In this document: positions 42,498 through 51,470 of the stretch, in pieces
Position numbering within the stretch: position 1 is the first letter of the stretch
Layout: each line of letters opens with the position of its first letter
NCBI RefSeq assembly: GCF_006494535.1
Contig: NZ_VHIQ01000001.1
Location: 436,736 to 500,735, forward strand
Direction: 5' to 3'
From: Paucihalobacter ruber
GTDB lineage: Bacteria > Bacteroidota > Bacteroidia > Flavobacteriales > Flavobacteriaceae
DNA length: 64,000 bases
Program-made: the position numbers and the translations under genes
Notes under the pieces: model-generated
Seen by the model: the letters and a program-made list of their open reading frames with translations, nothing else
Databases searched by the model: none
What the model was told of the DNA's origin: nothing

Positions 42498-42620
42498 ACC
42501 ACAGATTTACACGGATAAAAACTCTACCAATCTGTGTGAATCTGCGTTATCTGTGGTGAACTTTTTTTAACACGGATTTCACGGATTTACACTGATAGAA
42601 ACTCATTAATCTGTGCGAAT
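42498..42620. repeat. Nested inverted repeats of the ATCTGTGTGAATCTG type
   Basis: ACCACAGAT (42498-42506) is the exact complement of ATCTGTGGT (42549-42557); inside, ACACGGAT pairs with ATCTGTGT except for one wobble. A second unit follows at 42571-42620 (CACGGATTT twice, then AATCTGTGCGAATCC). This belongs to a kind of repeat seen in intergenic DNA of many bacteria. Confidence 0.75.
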
Positions 42621-42683
42621 CCACTTAATACGTAGTGCTATTTTTTCAACAGATATAATTGCTTACATCCAATTAAGATGATT

Positions 42684-43232
42684 TTATTCTTTAAACACCC
42701 GATCTTTCTTGAATACTGCGGGGTTACCTGTATAAATTTTATAAGGTTCTAAATTTTTTGTAGCAATGGAGCCAATGGTTAAGATGGCGTGAGAACCTAC
42801 GGTTACACCCGGCGCCACACAACTTTTCGCACCTATCCAACTGCCTTCCTTCAAAATAATGGGCGCTATCATCAAATCAAAGGTAGATGTTTTATAGTTA
42901 TGATTACCACATTGCAATAATGCACCCTGCGATATACAAACGTTGTCTTCTAAAATCACTTGGTCTAAGTTATCAATCCATACCTTTTCGCCTATCCAGC
43001 AATGGTTACCTATACTGAGTTTCCATGGATATTTGATTTTAACATGAGGCTTAATCACCACGCCCACCCCCAACTGCGCGCCAAATACCCGCAACCAAAA
43101 GCGTTTAAGACCATTCCAAATGGCCAGTGAATGCTCAAAAAACAGGGCGCTCACCACCAACCACAGCAACCGTTTTATAAACGATCCGGGTTGATACCAG
43201 CTGTTGTCAAAACTAGATAGGTCTGTTTTCAA
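42684..43232 (-). CDS. wcaF: WcaF-family colanic-acid-type acetyltransferase
   Basis: A 182-aa left-handed beta-helix (hexapeptide) acyltransferase. The WcaF N terminus (SSFDNSWYQPGSFIKRLLWL) precedes a membrane-like segment, then hexapeptide turns (IGNHCWIGEKVWIDN, LEDNVCISQGALLQCGNHNY, IGAKSCVAPGVTVGSHAIL) and the closing IYTGNPAVF. It probably O-acetylates a sugar of the repeat unit with acetyl-CoA. The gene is bordered by repeat sequence on both sides, so it may be a separately inserted module of the locus. Confidence 0.85.
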   Translation of the reverse strand: MKTDLSSFDNSWYQPGSFIKRLLWLVVSALFFEHSLAIWNGLKRFWLRVFGAQLGVGVVIKPHVKIKYPWKLSIGNHCWIGEKVWIDNLDQVILEDNVCISQGALLQCGNHNYKTSTFDLMIAPIILKEGSWIGAKSCVAPGVTVGSHAILTIGSIATKNLEPYKIYTGNPAVFKKDRVFKE

Positions 43233-43380
43233 TTAGGTGAATTTTAATTTTCGAGGCGAATATCGTGTTTCCATTTATAATCAGCAATATATTTTTATTT
43301 TTATTCTTGTAAAAATCAGATTATCAAATATATTCACAGAAACACCAACTAAATGGACCAAACCACCACTGTCGTGGGGT

Positions 43381-43480
43381 CACGGCTTCGTTAGAGACAA
43401 GCAACTCAACTATAAATCCCTCGCAATGACGCAAAAGGCGCAAAGACATTACTTTGTGTGCTCCGTGACTCTGTGGTTAA
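43381..43480 (+). repeat. Intergenic repeat-like sequence (CTCGCAATGACG and GCAAAG types)
   Basis: Contains GGCTTCGTTAGAGACAAGC, CCCTCGCAATGACG and the inverted pair GCGCAAAG / CTTTGTGTGC followed by CTCTGTGGTTAA. These resemble two dispersed repeat types known to me from bacteroidetes, but neither recurs in this window. The 43233-43655 gap holds this, an ACTCACC/AACTCAA tract and the third 69-bp repeat. Confidence 0.4.
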
Positions 43481-43561
43481 TATTTTGGATATTATATATT
43501 AAAAGTTAGATATTAGAAGTAACAATAACTACCAACACTCACCAACTCAAAAACTCACCCA

Positions 43562-43630
43562 CCCAAAACCTCCTTTAAAATAAAGTCATTCCGAGGGAGG
43601 CACGACCGCGGGAACCTCCCCGGTGTAGTT
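43562..43630 (+). repeat. 69-bp repeat, copy 3 (inside the polysaccharide locus)
   Basis: Matches 34282-34350 and 34867-34935 with one substitution (43618, C for T, giving GGGAGG ... CCTCCC a perfect inverted pair). It is about 8.7 kb from its relatives and ends 25 nt before the stop codon of the next glycosyltransferase gene. Confidence 0.9.
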
Positions 43631-43655
43631 GATGTCTTTCACAACTGAAAAATCC

Positions 43656-44801
43656 TCATAACGCCTCAAACAACCCCCTATTCGCCACTAACACCGATGT
43701 ATCTTCCGCAACCCCTTTTGCAAAATTATAGGCCTTGGCCGACCAAATCTCATAATCTGCTGCAGACATAAGCAACGCAACCTCAAAAGCCCTGACCACC
43801 GCCGCTGTATCCCGTATGGGTACATCCCAGCCAATCTGCTGTTGTTCTAATTGGCGCCAGGGCGTTTGATCACTAATAATCACCGGACAACCCGCCGCAA
43901 AGGCTTCAAAAATGGCATGTCCGAAATTCTCACCTTCCGACAGGAGCACCATAAAATGGTAGTCTTGTAATACCGCCGGTACCGCGTCACCCGGTAACAC
44001 ACCTTGATACTGCACTTTGATGTGGGCCGGTAACTGCTGTATCACCGCCTCGCACTGCTGCCAGTAAGCAGAGTCGTAAATAGGACCGTACAAATCCAGT
44101 AACAGCGGTTGCTGCACTTGCTGCAAGGCCTGCAGCATGATGAGCGTACCTTTCTCTTTGGCAATACGGGCCATATTGGCCATTTTAACCGGCGCAGCAC
44201 TCACCTTGGTTTTAGGTTGATATGGCTGGATAGGTCTGGGTAAATTAGGCGCTATTTTTATAGGAGTATCAGCCCCGAGTACTTGTTTAATATACTGTGC
44301 TTCATCGCCATTGGTAGCGTGAAAGGTCACGCCCTTATAAAGTTGAAGGACCCTGGCCAATGTTAAAAACACCTTTTTTCTAAAACCCTTTACAGAAAAT
44401 GCCTGCGGATTCAACATCCCCCGTGCCGAGACCACCACCGGCTTTCCGGTACGCTTTAATAACCAAACGGGTAAAATGGAAAAATACCAGCTGTAGATGC
44501 CGTTTACCAGCGCCACATCAAAGGGCGTTTCGCTGATGAGGGTTTTGAGATGCTTAGGGCTAATGTTGTCGCTCGACAGGTAATATACCTGTGTATGATT
44601 GTTCAGTTGGTTCCAACTGTTAGACACCACGGTTGCGTAGGGCTCGGTAGTACCAAAATCGGTGTCGCGGGTAATGATGTAAAACTCAAAACCATCGTGT
44701 AATTGCGCAATCAGGTTGGCATAAGAGCGCAAGGGGCCACCCGAAGCCGTACCGGGCAAAAACCAATCGATAACAATCAGTACTTTTTGTGGTCTCATCA
44801 C
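43656..44801 (-). CDS. GT4-family (GT-B fold) glycosyltransferase
   Basis: A 381-aa protein of the group 1 glycosyltransferase family. The N-terminal domain has LIVIDWFLPGTASGGPLRSY, the C-terminal nucleotide-sugar domain MANMARIAKEKGTLIMLQAL and the retaining-GT EX7E motif in LSEGENFGHAIFEAFAAGCP. It is cytoplasmic or loosely membrane-bound and adds one sugar to the repeat unit. It overlaps the upstream gene by 4 nt (ATGA), so the pair is translationally coupled. This gene and its upstream neighbour are clearly more GC-rich than genes further right, which suggests a different origin. Confidence 0.87.
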   Translation of the reverse strand: MMRPQKVLIVIDWFLPGTASGGPLRSYANLIAQLHDGFEFYIITRDTDFGTTEPYATVVSNSWNQLNNHTQVYYLSSDNISPKHLKTLISETPFDVALVNGIYSWYFSILPVWLLKRTGKPVVVSARGMLNPQAFSVKGFRKKVFLTLARVLQLYKGVTFHATNGDEAQYIKQVLGADTPIKIAPNLPRPIQPYQPKTKVSAAPVKMANMARIAKEKGTLIMLQALQQVQQPLLLDLYGPIYDSAYWQQCEAVIQQLPAHIKVQYQGVLPGDAVPAVLQDYHFMVLLSEGENFGHAIFEAFAAGCPVIISDQTPWRQLEQQQIGWDVPIRDTAAVVRAFEVALLMSAADYEIWSAKAYNFAKGVAEDTSVLVANRGLFEAL

Positions 44802-45787
44802 GCTGTCATTTCATGGTATAAGTCCATATATTGGGCCGCGATGCGTTCTAAAGAAAATCGCTTCACATTCTCAAATCCTTTTTCAATGAGCCCTGCTCTG
44901 TAATCGGTATCTGCAATGATCTGCTCCAAACCGGCCCTGATTGCACCCACATCATAAGGATCTACCAAACAAGCCGAACTGCCTGCCACTTCTTTCATGG
45001 CGCCCAGGTTAGAAGTGAGCACGGGTCTACCCGTCGCCTGTGCTTCTATAATGGGCATCCCAAAACCTTCGTAGGTAGAAGGAAAACACAACACGTCGCA
45101 GTCGGCATAGGCTTTTACAATCGCTTCCCTACTCAAAGACACACTGTTGGTGTAGGCAATGCCCAATTGATGTAACAAGTCTTGTTGAACTGTTGTTAGT
45201 TTCCCAACAATATGTAGCGTACATGGTAAGCCTGCCACACTGTTAAATACGGCTTCCAGATTTTTATTGGGCTTGGTGCCCATGCACAGCACCGTGGGAT
45301 TTAGTGTATTAAAATCCTTGGCCACCGGTTTAAATTCGCTGCCAACCGGATTGTGAATCACCCGTATTTTATGGGCTTCTCCCGGTACTAGGGCTGCCAA
45401 TTCTCCTTGGCTAAATTCCGAAATCACCGTCATCAACTTCACGCGCTTTGCCGGCCATTGAAACCACAGCAGCTTCATTAGCCAACGTTTTAAAGCACCA
45501 CCCTGCAAGGCACTTTGCACATCGTGTACAGTTAAAACAGCGTTACCGGCCAGTTTAAGGGCCATATAATTCACATCGCCGGTAATATGATAGATGTGGT
45601 TGTTCGATAATTGAACCGATCTTAGGTTACTGAGTAAACTTGAGATAGAAGCGCCACTTTTAGGCAACGTTATTTTTTCGACCTCACAAGTTTTGGCAAC
45701 TTCAGCACTAATGGTTTCAAACAGCGCTTCTATACTGTGATATTGCGGTAGTTTGTGCCTAAAAATATAAGCAATGCGCTTATTCAT
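44798..45787 (-). CDS. GT4-family glycosyltransferase
   Basis: A 329-aa group 1 glycosyltransferase. The frame is open to 45844, but the ATG at 45787 gives the sensible N terminus MNKRIAYIFRHKLPQYHSIE and overlaps the stop of the Wzy-like gene by 8 nt. The EX7E motif is in PSTYEGFGMPIIEAQATGRP and the donor-binding strand in VLCMGTKPNKNLEAVFNSV. It resembles mannosyltransferase-type GT4 proteins, though the sugar cannot be assigned. Codon-overlap with both neighbours places it firmly in one operon with 43656-44801 and 45780-47051. Confidence 0.87.
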   Translation of the reverse strand: MNKRIAYIFRHKLPQYHSIEALFETISAEVAKTCEVEKITLPKSGASISSLLSNLRSVQLSNNHIYHITGDVNYMALKLAGNAVLTVHDVQSALQGGALKRWLMKLLWFQWPAKRVKLMTVISEFSQGELAALVPGEAHKIRVIHNPVGSEFKPVAKDFNTLNPTVLCMGTKPNKNLEAVFNSVAGLPCTLHIVGKLTTVQQDLLHQLGIAYTNSVSLSREAIVKAYADCDVLCFPSTYEGFGMPIIEAQATGRPVLTSNLGAMKEVAGSSACLVDPYDVGAIRAGLEQIIADTDYRAGLIEKGFENVKRFSLERIAAQYMDLYHEMTA

Positions 45788-47051
45788 ATGTATAATTCCA
45801 GTGTAAAAACCTTTTGGCCGCCCAGAAAAACAAAAACACCACAATGGTGGCTTTCACAAGGTGGTTGAGCACTACCACCAGCTCTGTTTCTGCCTTCACC
45901 ACCTGCAAAAATATGATGGGTAAAAAGGCCAGCAGCAGTAAATTTTTTTGTGTCTTCTTATATAAAAACACCCAGTACCGCGCCACAAAAAAGCCCCAGA
46001 TGCCCATAAACAAGATACCGCCAACTATTTTATAATTACCATAGGCTTCTCCTATAATGCTAATCCCCATAGAAGTACCTTCGCCCAGTTGTAATCCGGT
46101 AAATTTCGTGAAATTCTCTCTCCCCCCCGCTTGTTTTTTATCGGGATTTAAAAATCTCGGTAAGAGCGAGGCAAAAACCGCTTCTTTAATGGTTTCACCG
46201 TCTAAATAGGCAACCCTTCTGGGTATTTCGTCCATAATGGCACTAATAATCCAGCCCTGGTTCAATCGCACGTTGTTCTCGTCACCACTCAGTTCTTCTT
46301 CCTTAGAGCCGCTAAAAAAAATAGCATCCACAAACAAACCTGCAAATAATTCCAGCTTGTTACCGCCATAACCGGCCCATACTTGAGACCGATAAGCTGC
46401 CTTGATGGTTTGCAGGGTAGAAAGCGAAAACAAACCTATGAGTATGGTAATGTAAATTTGTTTTAAAGAAGGTTTGAACTTGATAGCCCAGAACATATAA
46501 AAGAACACACTCCACAGCACTAAATCATGGAACATCGCGTTGCTCAAAGCGCTCGCGAACAGGTACAACAAAGAGAAGTAAAAGACTTTCTTGAGCTTGG
46601 GGTCTTCCGAAAAGAATAAGATAATAGCCCCCGCAAACTTAAAATTGACCACAATAAACGCAAAAAAGCCCAATGTACCGGGCAGCCTGCTTGAGATCAA
46701 ATCAAAAAATACCCCAATTACAAAAATAGTAAGTCCATATTTTTTGTAGTGTTTTAAGTTGGCAATCGGGATGTTCCATCTACTAGAACTGCCCACCCCG
46801 AGAAACAAAGCTGCAACAAAAACAGCGTAAGCAGGCACCACATAACTCATGTAAACTGTTTCGGGTACGTACATGTAGTATTTCCAGTGATAACTCGGCA
46901 GGTAATACTCAATCAACGGACCTACAATCCACTGCAAACCGGCAATGAGAAGCATTAACTCCAACAAGGGTATGGATTTCCCCAAACGTCTTGTAAAGCT
47001 AATAAAAACAAAAAGGGTTATTAAAACCCCTATAATGCTCCAAATTTCCAT
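45780..47051 (-). CDS. Polytopic membrane protein, probable polysaccharide polymerase (Wzy-like)
   Basis: A 423-aa hydrophobic protein with about ten predicted membrane helices and one long periplasmic loop around residues 230-320 (GNKLELFAGLFVDAIFFSGS, MDEIPRRVAYLDGET, KQAGGRENFTKFTG). That topology is typical of O-antigen/capsule polymerases (Wzy), which join repeat units at the periplasmic face. Wzy proteins share little sequence, so the call rests on topology and on its place between glycosyltransferase genes. It is the only Wzy candidate in the window. Translation is coupled to the next gene. Confidence 0.65.
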   Translation of the reverse strand: MEIWSIIGVLITLFVFISFTRRLGKSIPLLELMLLIAGLQWIVGPLIEYYLPSYHWKYYMYVPETVYMSYVVPAYAVFVAALFLGVGSSSRWNIPIANLKHYKKYGLTIFVIGVFFDLISSRLPGTLGFFAFIVVNFKFAGAIILFFSEDPKLKKVFYFSLLYLFASALSNAMFHDLVLWSVFFYMFWAIKFKPSLKQIYITILIGLFSLSTLQTIKAAYRSQVWAGYGGNKLELFAGLFVDAIFFSGSKEEELSGDENNVRLNQGWIISAIMDEIPRRVAYLDGETIKEAVFASLLPRFLNPDKKQAGGRENFTKFTGLQLGEGTSMGISIIGEAYGNYKIVGGILFMGIWGFFVARYWVFLYKKTQKNLLLLAFLPIIFLQVVKAETELVVVLNHLVKATIVVFLFFWAAKRFLHWNYTYE

Positions 47052-47137
47052 TCTAAAGGGTAAAAGTTTTTTTAATTTTAAAAACTAACACTACAATTTA
47101 CATTTTAAGTAAAGGATGAATTCACAAATCTACACCT

Positions 47138-48247
47138 TTAATCTAAAATGATTCGATTTATTAATTTCTTATAGGCACCTTCTGCCGTGTAATTATTGTT
47201 TTGTGGAATTTCAAACTGATTTAAGGACATTAGAAAATCAATGGTTGGCAATCTCAAAAAGCTGACTGATTGAACAACATCAGAATTGTATGGTTTTATG
47301 CCGAGCATTACTTCGGGATATATTACTTTTAAACCGCATGCCAAATACTCGAAGAGTTTGTTGGGAGCATTGTAGACGTAATTTGGCGTATTACCTTTAT
47401 AAAGAATGAGTCCAATGTTATAGTCCCTTAGCACCGATGGCAAATTATTGTAATCAATTCCTTCTTCAAAGAATTTAATATTTGGTGAATTGAGTCCCTT
47501 AAGATAAACCAAAGTATCTGTATGTAAATTGTAGGAATAAATATCGAAGGTCACACGTCCATTTTGCAGTTCTACCCATTCGCAATATTCCTTAATATAG
47601 GTGTCTTTTATTGATAAAGCACCAACATATACTGTTTTAATAATACCATTTACAGCAGGTTCTTTTTCTCTGTTTTTATACCACCAACTTTCCGGGGGAT
47701 AATTTGGCATAATGTGTAATTGATGGTCTTTTAAAGACGGGTGGTCTTTTTGAAATAATTGCAGTCGATCCGTATTGGTTTGTGAAATCCATTCTGCTAC
47801 AGGATAAAGATAACGCTTCTCTAACTGGTGATAATACTTTACCAGAATCATACCTTTGCTATAGTTGTCAGGCGACTCATACTCGTGATAATGTATAAAA
47901 TAACGCTTTTGTTTTCCGAAGATTAAGTAGTACAAATAAACCGGAAAAGCGGAATAACTTTCATAGTATAAAACAACATCAGGTCTATAGATTAATAATC
48001 CAAAAAAACACTGAAAATTAAACCATAGATATTTTAACAACCGCACCAATACGAGCTCTTTTAATCCAGGAAATGGACTTCTTGCTATAGCATCAATTTT
48101 TGAATGTTTATAGTTGGAGCGTTTTTTGGGGTTTTTTGTTGACCAAACCTTAATACGAACCGGATGGTTCACCAAACAATTAAGTAAATTAGTAACCGGC
48201 GGATAAAACTCCAAGGGCATGTAATGGATTATGGCAACGTTTTTCAA
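47138..48247 (-). CDS. GT-B glycosyltransferase, group 1-like
   Basis: A 369-aa protein with a two-domain GT-B outline. The N-terminal half has VAIIHYMPLEFYPPVTNLLN and FIHYHEYESPDNYSKGM; the C-terminal half has TVYVGALSIKDTYIKEY and the donor-site region PNYVYNAPNKLFEYLACGLK followed by VIYPEV, in which the expected EX7E is relaxed. No signal peptide. It overlaps the start of the following unit by 4 nt with the gene at 48244. A sugar transferase of the polysaccharide locus; donor unknown. Confidence 0.8.
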   Translation of the reverse strand: MKNVAIIHYMPLEFYPPVTNLLNCLVNHPVRIKVWSTKNPKKRSNYKHSKIDAIARSPFPGLKELVLVRLLKYLWFNFQCFFGLLIYRPDVVLYYESYSAFPVYLYYLIFGKQKRYFIHYHEYESPDNYSKGMILVKYYHQLEKRYLYPVAEWISQTNTDRLQLFQKDHPSLKDHQLHIMPNYPPESWWYKNREKEPAVNGIIKTVYVGALSIKDTYIKEYCEWVELQNGRVTFDIYSYNLHTDTLVYLKGLNSPNIKFFEEGIDYNNLPSVLRDYNIGLILYKGNTPNYVYNAPNKLFEYLACGLKVIYPEVMLGIKPYNSDVVQSVSFLRLPTIDFLMSLNQFEIPQNNNYTAEGAYKKLINRIILD

Positions 48248-49260
48248 TCTAACAATGTTTGTAATAGTTTTGAAAATATGGATGCATAGTCATAGCCTTG
48301 TTGATAGACCACAGCGCTTCCCTTTTTAGTTAGTTCCTCTAAAGCGTTATCGTTATGCATAAAAAACTTAACTTGGGACACCAATTCGTCGGGGTTACTG
48401 TAAAATATAACCTCATCATCCTTAAAGAACAACTGGGTTTCTGTATTACGTTCTGTTAGGAGTGCAGTGCCGCAGGCCGGTATTTCAAAAGTTCGGGTGG
48501 TATGCAATTCAGCAACCCATTTACTGATGGCTCCCCAAGCTATTTTACCCTTTTGAATGGCGCGCACATATTGATCGCCATACACCCCTTCTCCCAAATA
48601 ATTCAAAAGCGGATTAGTCTGATGTCGCTTCGCAAAAGTCTGCCATTTGATGCCAGCTAAAGTTATTTTGACTTGGTGCTTTAATAAAAGTTCCAGTATG
48701 GCCTCGCGCTCCCTTTCATGATGCCCTATAAAAACAAAACCATCCTTTTCGGAGAAGGGTTCTTTCGATGGTTGATGTAACTGCCTGTCAAAACCCTGAG
48801 TAGCATATAAAACTTTGTTAGTTGTACAGGCTTTTCTATAAGCATCTAGCTCATAAGATTTGGTGGTAATAACAAAATCATAATTTGGCAATGATTTAAA
48901 AAAAAGTGGAGATTGGTGAAAAGTAAAGGCGGGATCTGGGGTAAAATGTATCAATTTTGGAGTCTTAGTTCTTAAAATTCTTGTGGTTTTAGAACTTATA
49001 TACACACCTTTGTCAACCCAAATCATATCATAAGTATCAGTGCCTAGAAGCCCTAAGATATAATTGTTTACTCGCTTTATCAAGGGGCCTTTTTTGTACC
49101 TAAAGCCTAAAGAACGAAAGAATTTAGGTGTTTTGTAAAATGGAACATGGATGTCAATCACACTAAAAATAGCCGGTTGCAACTGCTGTTTTAAAGTATC
49201 AGCACGCATTTTAGAAGTGGTACCTTCGGTGTATTGACCTATATATAAAAACCTTTCCAA
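48244..49260 (-). CDS. CgeB-like GT-B glycosyltransferase
   Basis: A 338-aa protein resembling the CgeB/spore-maturation type of glycosyltransferase. Visible are MIWVDKGVYISSKT, LIHFTPDPAFTFHQSPLFF, FVFIGHHEREREAILELL and the C-terminal donor-binding block TRTFEIPACGTALLTERNTE followed by FKDDEVIFYSNPDEL. The Glyco_trans_1_2 domain covers the last third. It is cytoplasmic. The stop overlaps the start of the downstream gene by 4 nt. The start is the ATG at 49260; the gap to the upstream gene is only 24 nt. Confidence 0.82.
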   Translation of the reverse strand: MERFLYIGQYTEGTTSKMRADTLKQQLQPAIFSVIDIHVPFYKTPKFFRSLGFRYKKGPLIKRVNNYILGLLGTDTYDMIWVDKGVYISSKTTRILRTKTPKLIHFTPDPAFTFHQSPLFFKSLPNYDFVITTKSYELDAYRKACTTNKVLYATQGFDRQLHQPSKEPFSEKDGFVFIGHHEREREAILELLLKHQVKITLAGIKWQTFAKRHQTNPLLNYLGEGVYGDQYVRAIQKGKIAWGAISKWVAELHTTRTFEIPACGTALLTERNTETQLFFKDDEVIFYSNPDELVSQVKFFMHNDNALEELTKKGSAVVYQQGYDYASIFSKLLQTLLD

Positions 49261-49284
49261 TCCCTCGACTTAAGTTTAGATAGA

Positions 49285-50349
49285 CTAATTAAAATAACTT
49301 TCAATTTTACTTATATATTTTTTTATATCTAACTTGTTATCAAATAAGTATTGTTTTTCTGTTATTTCCTTTTTGCATTTCTCAATATTTTCATGAATTT
49401 CTAATACCCGTCTACACATTTCTTTAGGCCAAGAAACTGTTTTTTCAACCAAATGCTTTTCAAATCCAAAAATTTGAGCCTGCTCAGCTATACCCCCTGA
49501 ATTAAAACCAATAACTGGGGTTATTCTAGACATAGCGTCAAAATATATTCTAGGAAATGGTTCATATGGATTAAAATGGATAGCTATATCAAAAGTCTCA
49601 AAAAGTTCATCCTTATCTTTGATAAATCCTTTAAAAGAAACACTGACATTTGATAAAGATTCTACAGTTCTATTAAATATTTGAACATCAGTATTTTCTT
49701 TATCAACATCACCATAAAAATAACATTCCAACTTTTTTGAAATATGCCGATCCCAATAATCTAAAAATTCACCTGCAAATGATACCCCTTTTGCCGAAGT
49801 CACCCTCCCAATTACACCTATCCTAACAATATCCTTTAATGGCATTACGCTTAATTGATTATAGTTTTTTATATAATAGTCATGTACCGTTTCAATTTTA
49901 GAGGAGTTAATTTTTGGATTTTGTTTCATTATTTCGCAACGAATAAAATGTGAAACCGTTATTAATCGCATATTAGTTGTTATAAAGTTTTTTATGCGAT
50001 TAGCCTTGGTGTCCTCAACTAATCTAATATGCACTATAAATGTTTTTCTCGGAAAACATCTAGCTAAAATTTTAAGATATCTGATATGACCGCCTTCATT
50101 ACAATAAACGGTTTTATAGTCTTTGAAAAATAACAGTAAAAAAATTTGAAAATATAACCATTTAACGCTTTTAAATGATGTAATACTATGTTTTAGATTA
50201 CTTTGTCTTAAAATTGATATATAATTTTTGTTTCGACTCACAAATACTTTAAATACCTTTTCGGTATATATCAAATGTTCATGAAGGATTTGCTCACTGC
50301 CGTAATATCCACCTGAAGGACTAATAATAATAGTTTTTATATGACTCAT
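49285..50349 (-). CDS. GT4-family glycosyltransferase (AT-rich gene)
   Basis: A 354-aa group 1 glycosyltransferase. Features: IIISPSGGYYGSEQILHEHL (donor/acceptor loop with GGYYGSE), VRIGVIGRVTSAKGVSFAGE, and FNPYEPFPRIYFDAMSRITP, where the EX7E motif ends in Asp. The coding sequence is much more AT-rich than the genes at 43.6-45.8 kb, with many runs of A and T, suggesting a separate acquisition. Flanked by gaps of 24 and 53 nt. Confidence 0.83.
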   Translation of the reverse strand: MSHIKTIIISPSGGYYGSEQILHEHLIYTEKVFKVFVSRNKNYISILRQSNLKHSITSFKSVKWLYFQIFLLLFFKDYKTVYCNEGGHIRYLKILARCFPRKTFIVHIRLVEDTKANRIKNFITTNMRLITVSHFIRCEIMKQNPKINSSKIETVHDYYIKNYNQLSVMPLKDIVRIGVIGRVTSAKGVSFAGEFLDYWDRHISKKLECYFYGDVDKENTDVQIFNRTVESLSNVSVSFKGFIKDKDELFETFDIAIHFNPYEPFPRIYFDAMSRITPVIGFNSGGIAEQAQIFGFEKHLVEKTVSWPKEMCRRVLEIHENIEKCKKEITEKQYLFDNKLDIKKYISKIESYFN

Positions 50350-50402
50350 TATTTTAATTTAATTGACTGAATTTCCAAAAGTAACTAATTAGCCAAATAA
50401 AA

Positions 50403-51470
50403 TTAGTTTTCATCAATTTGTTTAATAATTTCCTGTAACTTCATTTGAATAACAGAAACATCATTTATTTTTTCATAGAGTTTTCTTGCTGCCTTTCTTC
50501 TTAAATGATAGGATTCTTCAGTTTCTGTGTAGGCCGTCTGTATGCATTGACTAAGTTGGTTGCTATCATTAGCGTTAAACAATAAACCTGATTTAGAATT
50601 TTGATATACTTCAGGAATAGAGCCAACCTTTGAGGCTATTATAGGTATCGATTTCCCACAAGCTTCAATTAAAGATAACGGATATCCCTCGTGTTTTGAT
50701 GGAAGCACCACAAAGTCGGCATTATTGTAGAGTTCTTCAATCTCAGTTTTTTCTAAAAAGCCGTGAAATTGAACATTTTCTAAACCACTGGCCAATTGTT
50801 TAATTTTTTCAACATTACCTCTACCACAAACATCGAGCTTTATATTTACGTGGTTTTTTATCATTCTTAAAGCCTCAAACAAACAATCAAAACCTTTATC
50901 CCGATCCATTCTTCCCACATAAAGTAAACTTCCGGTTCGGTTTTTAGTATTAGGCCGTACTGCTTGCCATTCGGTCCAAAATGGAAGTATTGCTATGGAT
51001 CCCTTATAAGAGTAGTTGGTAACAATATTGTGTTTTATTGTTTGTGAAGGTGCCAACATTAGGTGGGCATATTGCAGTTTTGGTATAATACCTTTTTGCA
51101 CAAAGCGGTTACCCTTGTCGGCTTCAGTAGTTTCCCAGACAATTATTTTCAGCCGGTTTAAAAAGGTAAGTGCCAGTTTAACCTCATAGGTTAATCCAAC
51201 GCAGTGAACAAATTTTGGTTTACCAATAATAGAAAAAAATAAAAGTCTAATAATTAGACTTAATTGTGGAAGCTTCCAACGATGGCCATAATTAATTATT
51301 GGGCCATGAATCTTTATATTTTTCTGCTCTATGCCTACTTCGCAGGAGGTTGCAAAAACCGAGATATTAAACCCCAGGTTACTATAGGCCTCTGCCAATA
51401 ACTTGGTGGCTTTGTCAGCACCACCGGCAACTCCAACAGCTGAAGATAAAATATAGATAGATTTACTCAC
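50403..51470 (-). CDS. GT4-family glycosyltransferase
   Basis: A 355-aa group 1 glycosyltransferase. N-terminal glycine loop in YILSSAVGVAGGADKATKLL, C-terminal donor domain GSLLYVGRMDRDKGFDCLFE and the full EX7E motif in LPSKHEGYPLSLIEACGKSI followed by PIIASKVGSIPEV. The overlap of 8 nt with the upstream SDR gene indicates coupled translation. Sugar specificity unknown; motifs are closest to mannosyl/galactosyl GT4 enzymes. Confidence 0.87.
   Translation of the reverse strand: MSKSIYILSSAVGVAGGADKATKLLAEAYSNLGFNISVFATSCEVGIEQKNIKIHGPIINYGHRWKLPQLSLIIRLLFFSIIGKPKFVHCVGLTYEVKLALTFLNRLKIIVWETTEADKGNRFVQKGIIPKLQYAHLMLAPSQTIKHNIVTNYSYKGSIAILPFWTEWQAVRPNTKNRTGSLLYVGRMDRDKGFDCLFEALRMIKNHVNIKLDVCGRGNVEKIKQLASGLENVQFHGFLEKTEIEELYNNADFVVLPSKHEGYPLSLIEACGKSIPIIASKVGSIPEVYQNSKSGLLFNANDSNQLSQCIQTAYTETEESYHLRRKAARKLYEKINDVSVIQMKLQEIIKQIDEN

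Noticed and set aside
43237-43509. 90-aa ORF between the acetyltransferase and a glycosyltransferase
   Set aside because: Runs over intergenic repeat sequence and gives no recognisable protein.
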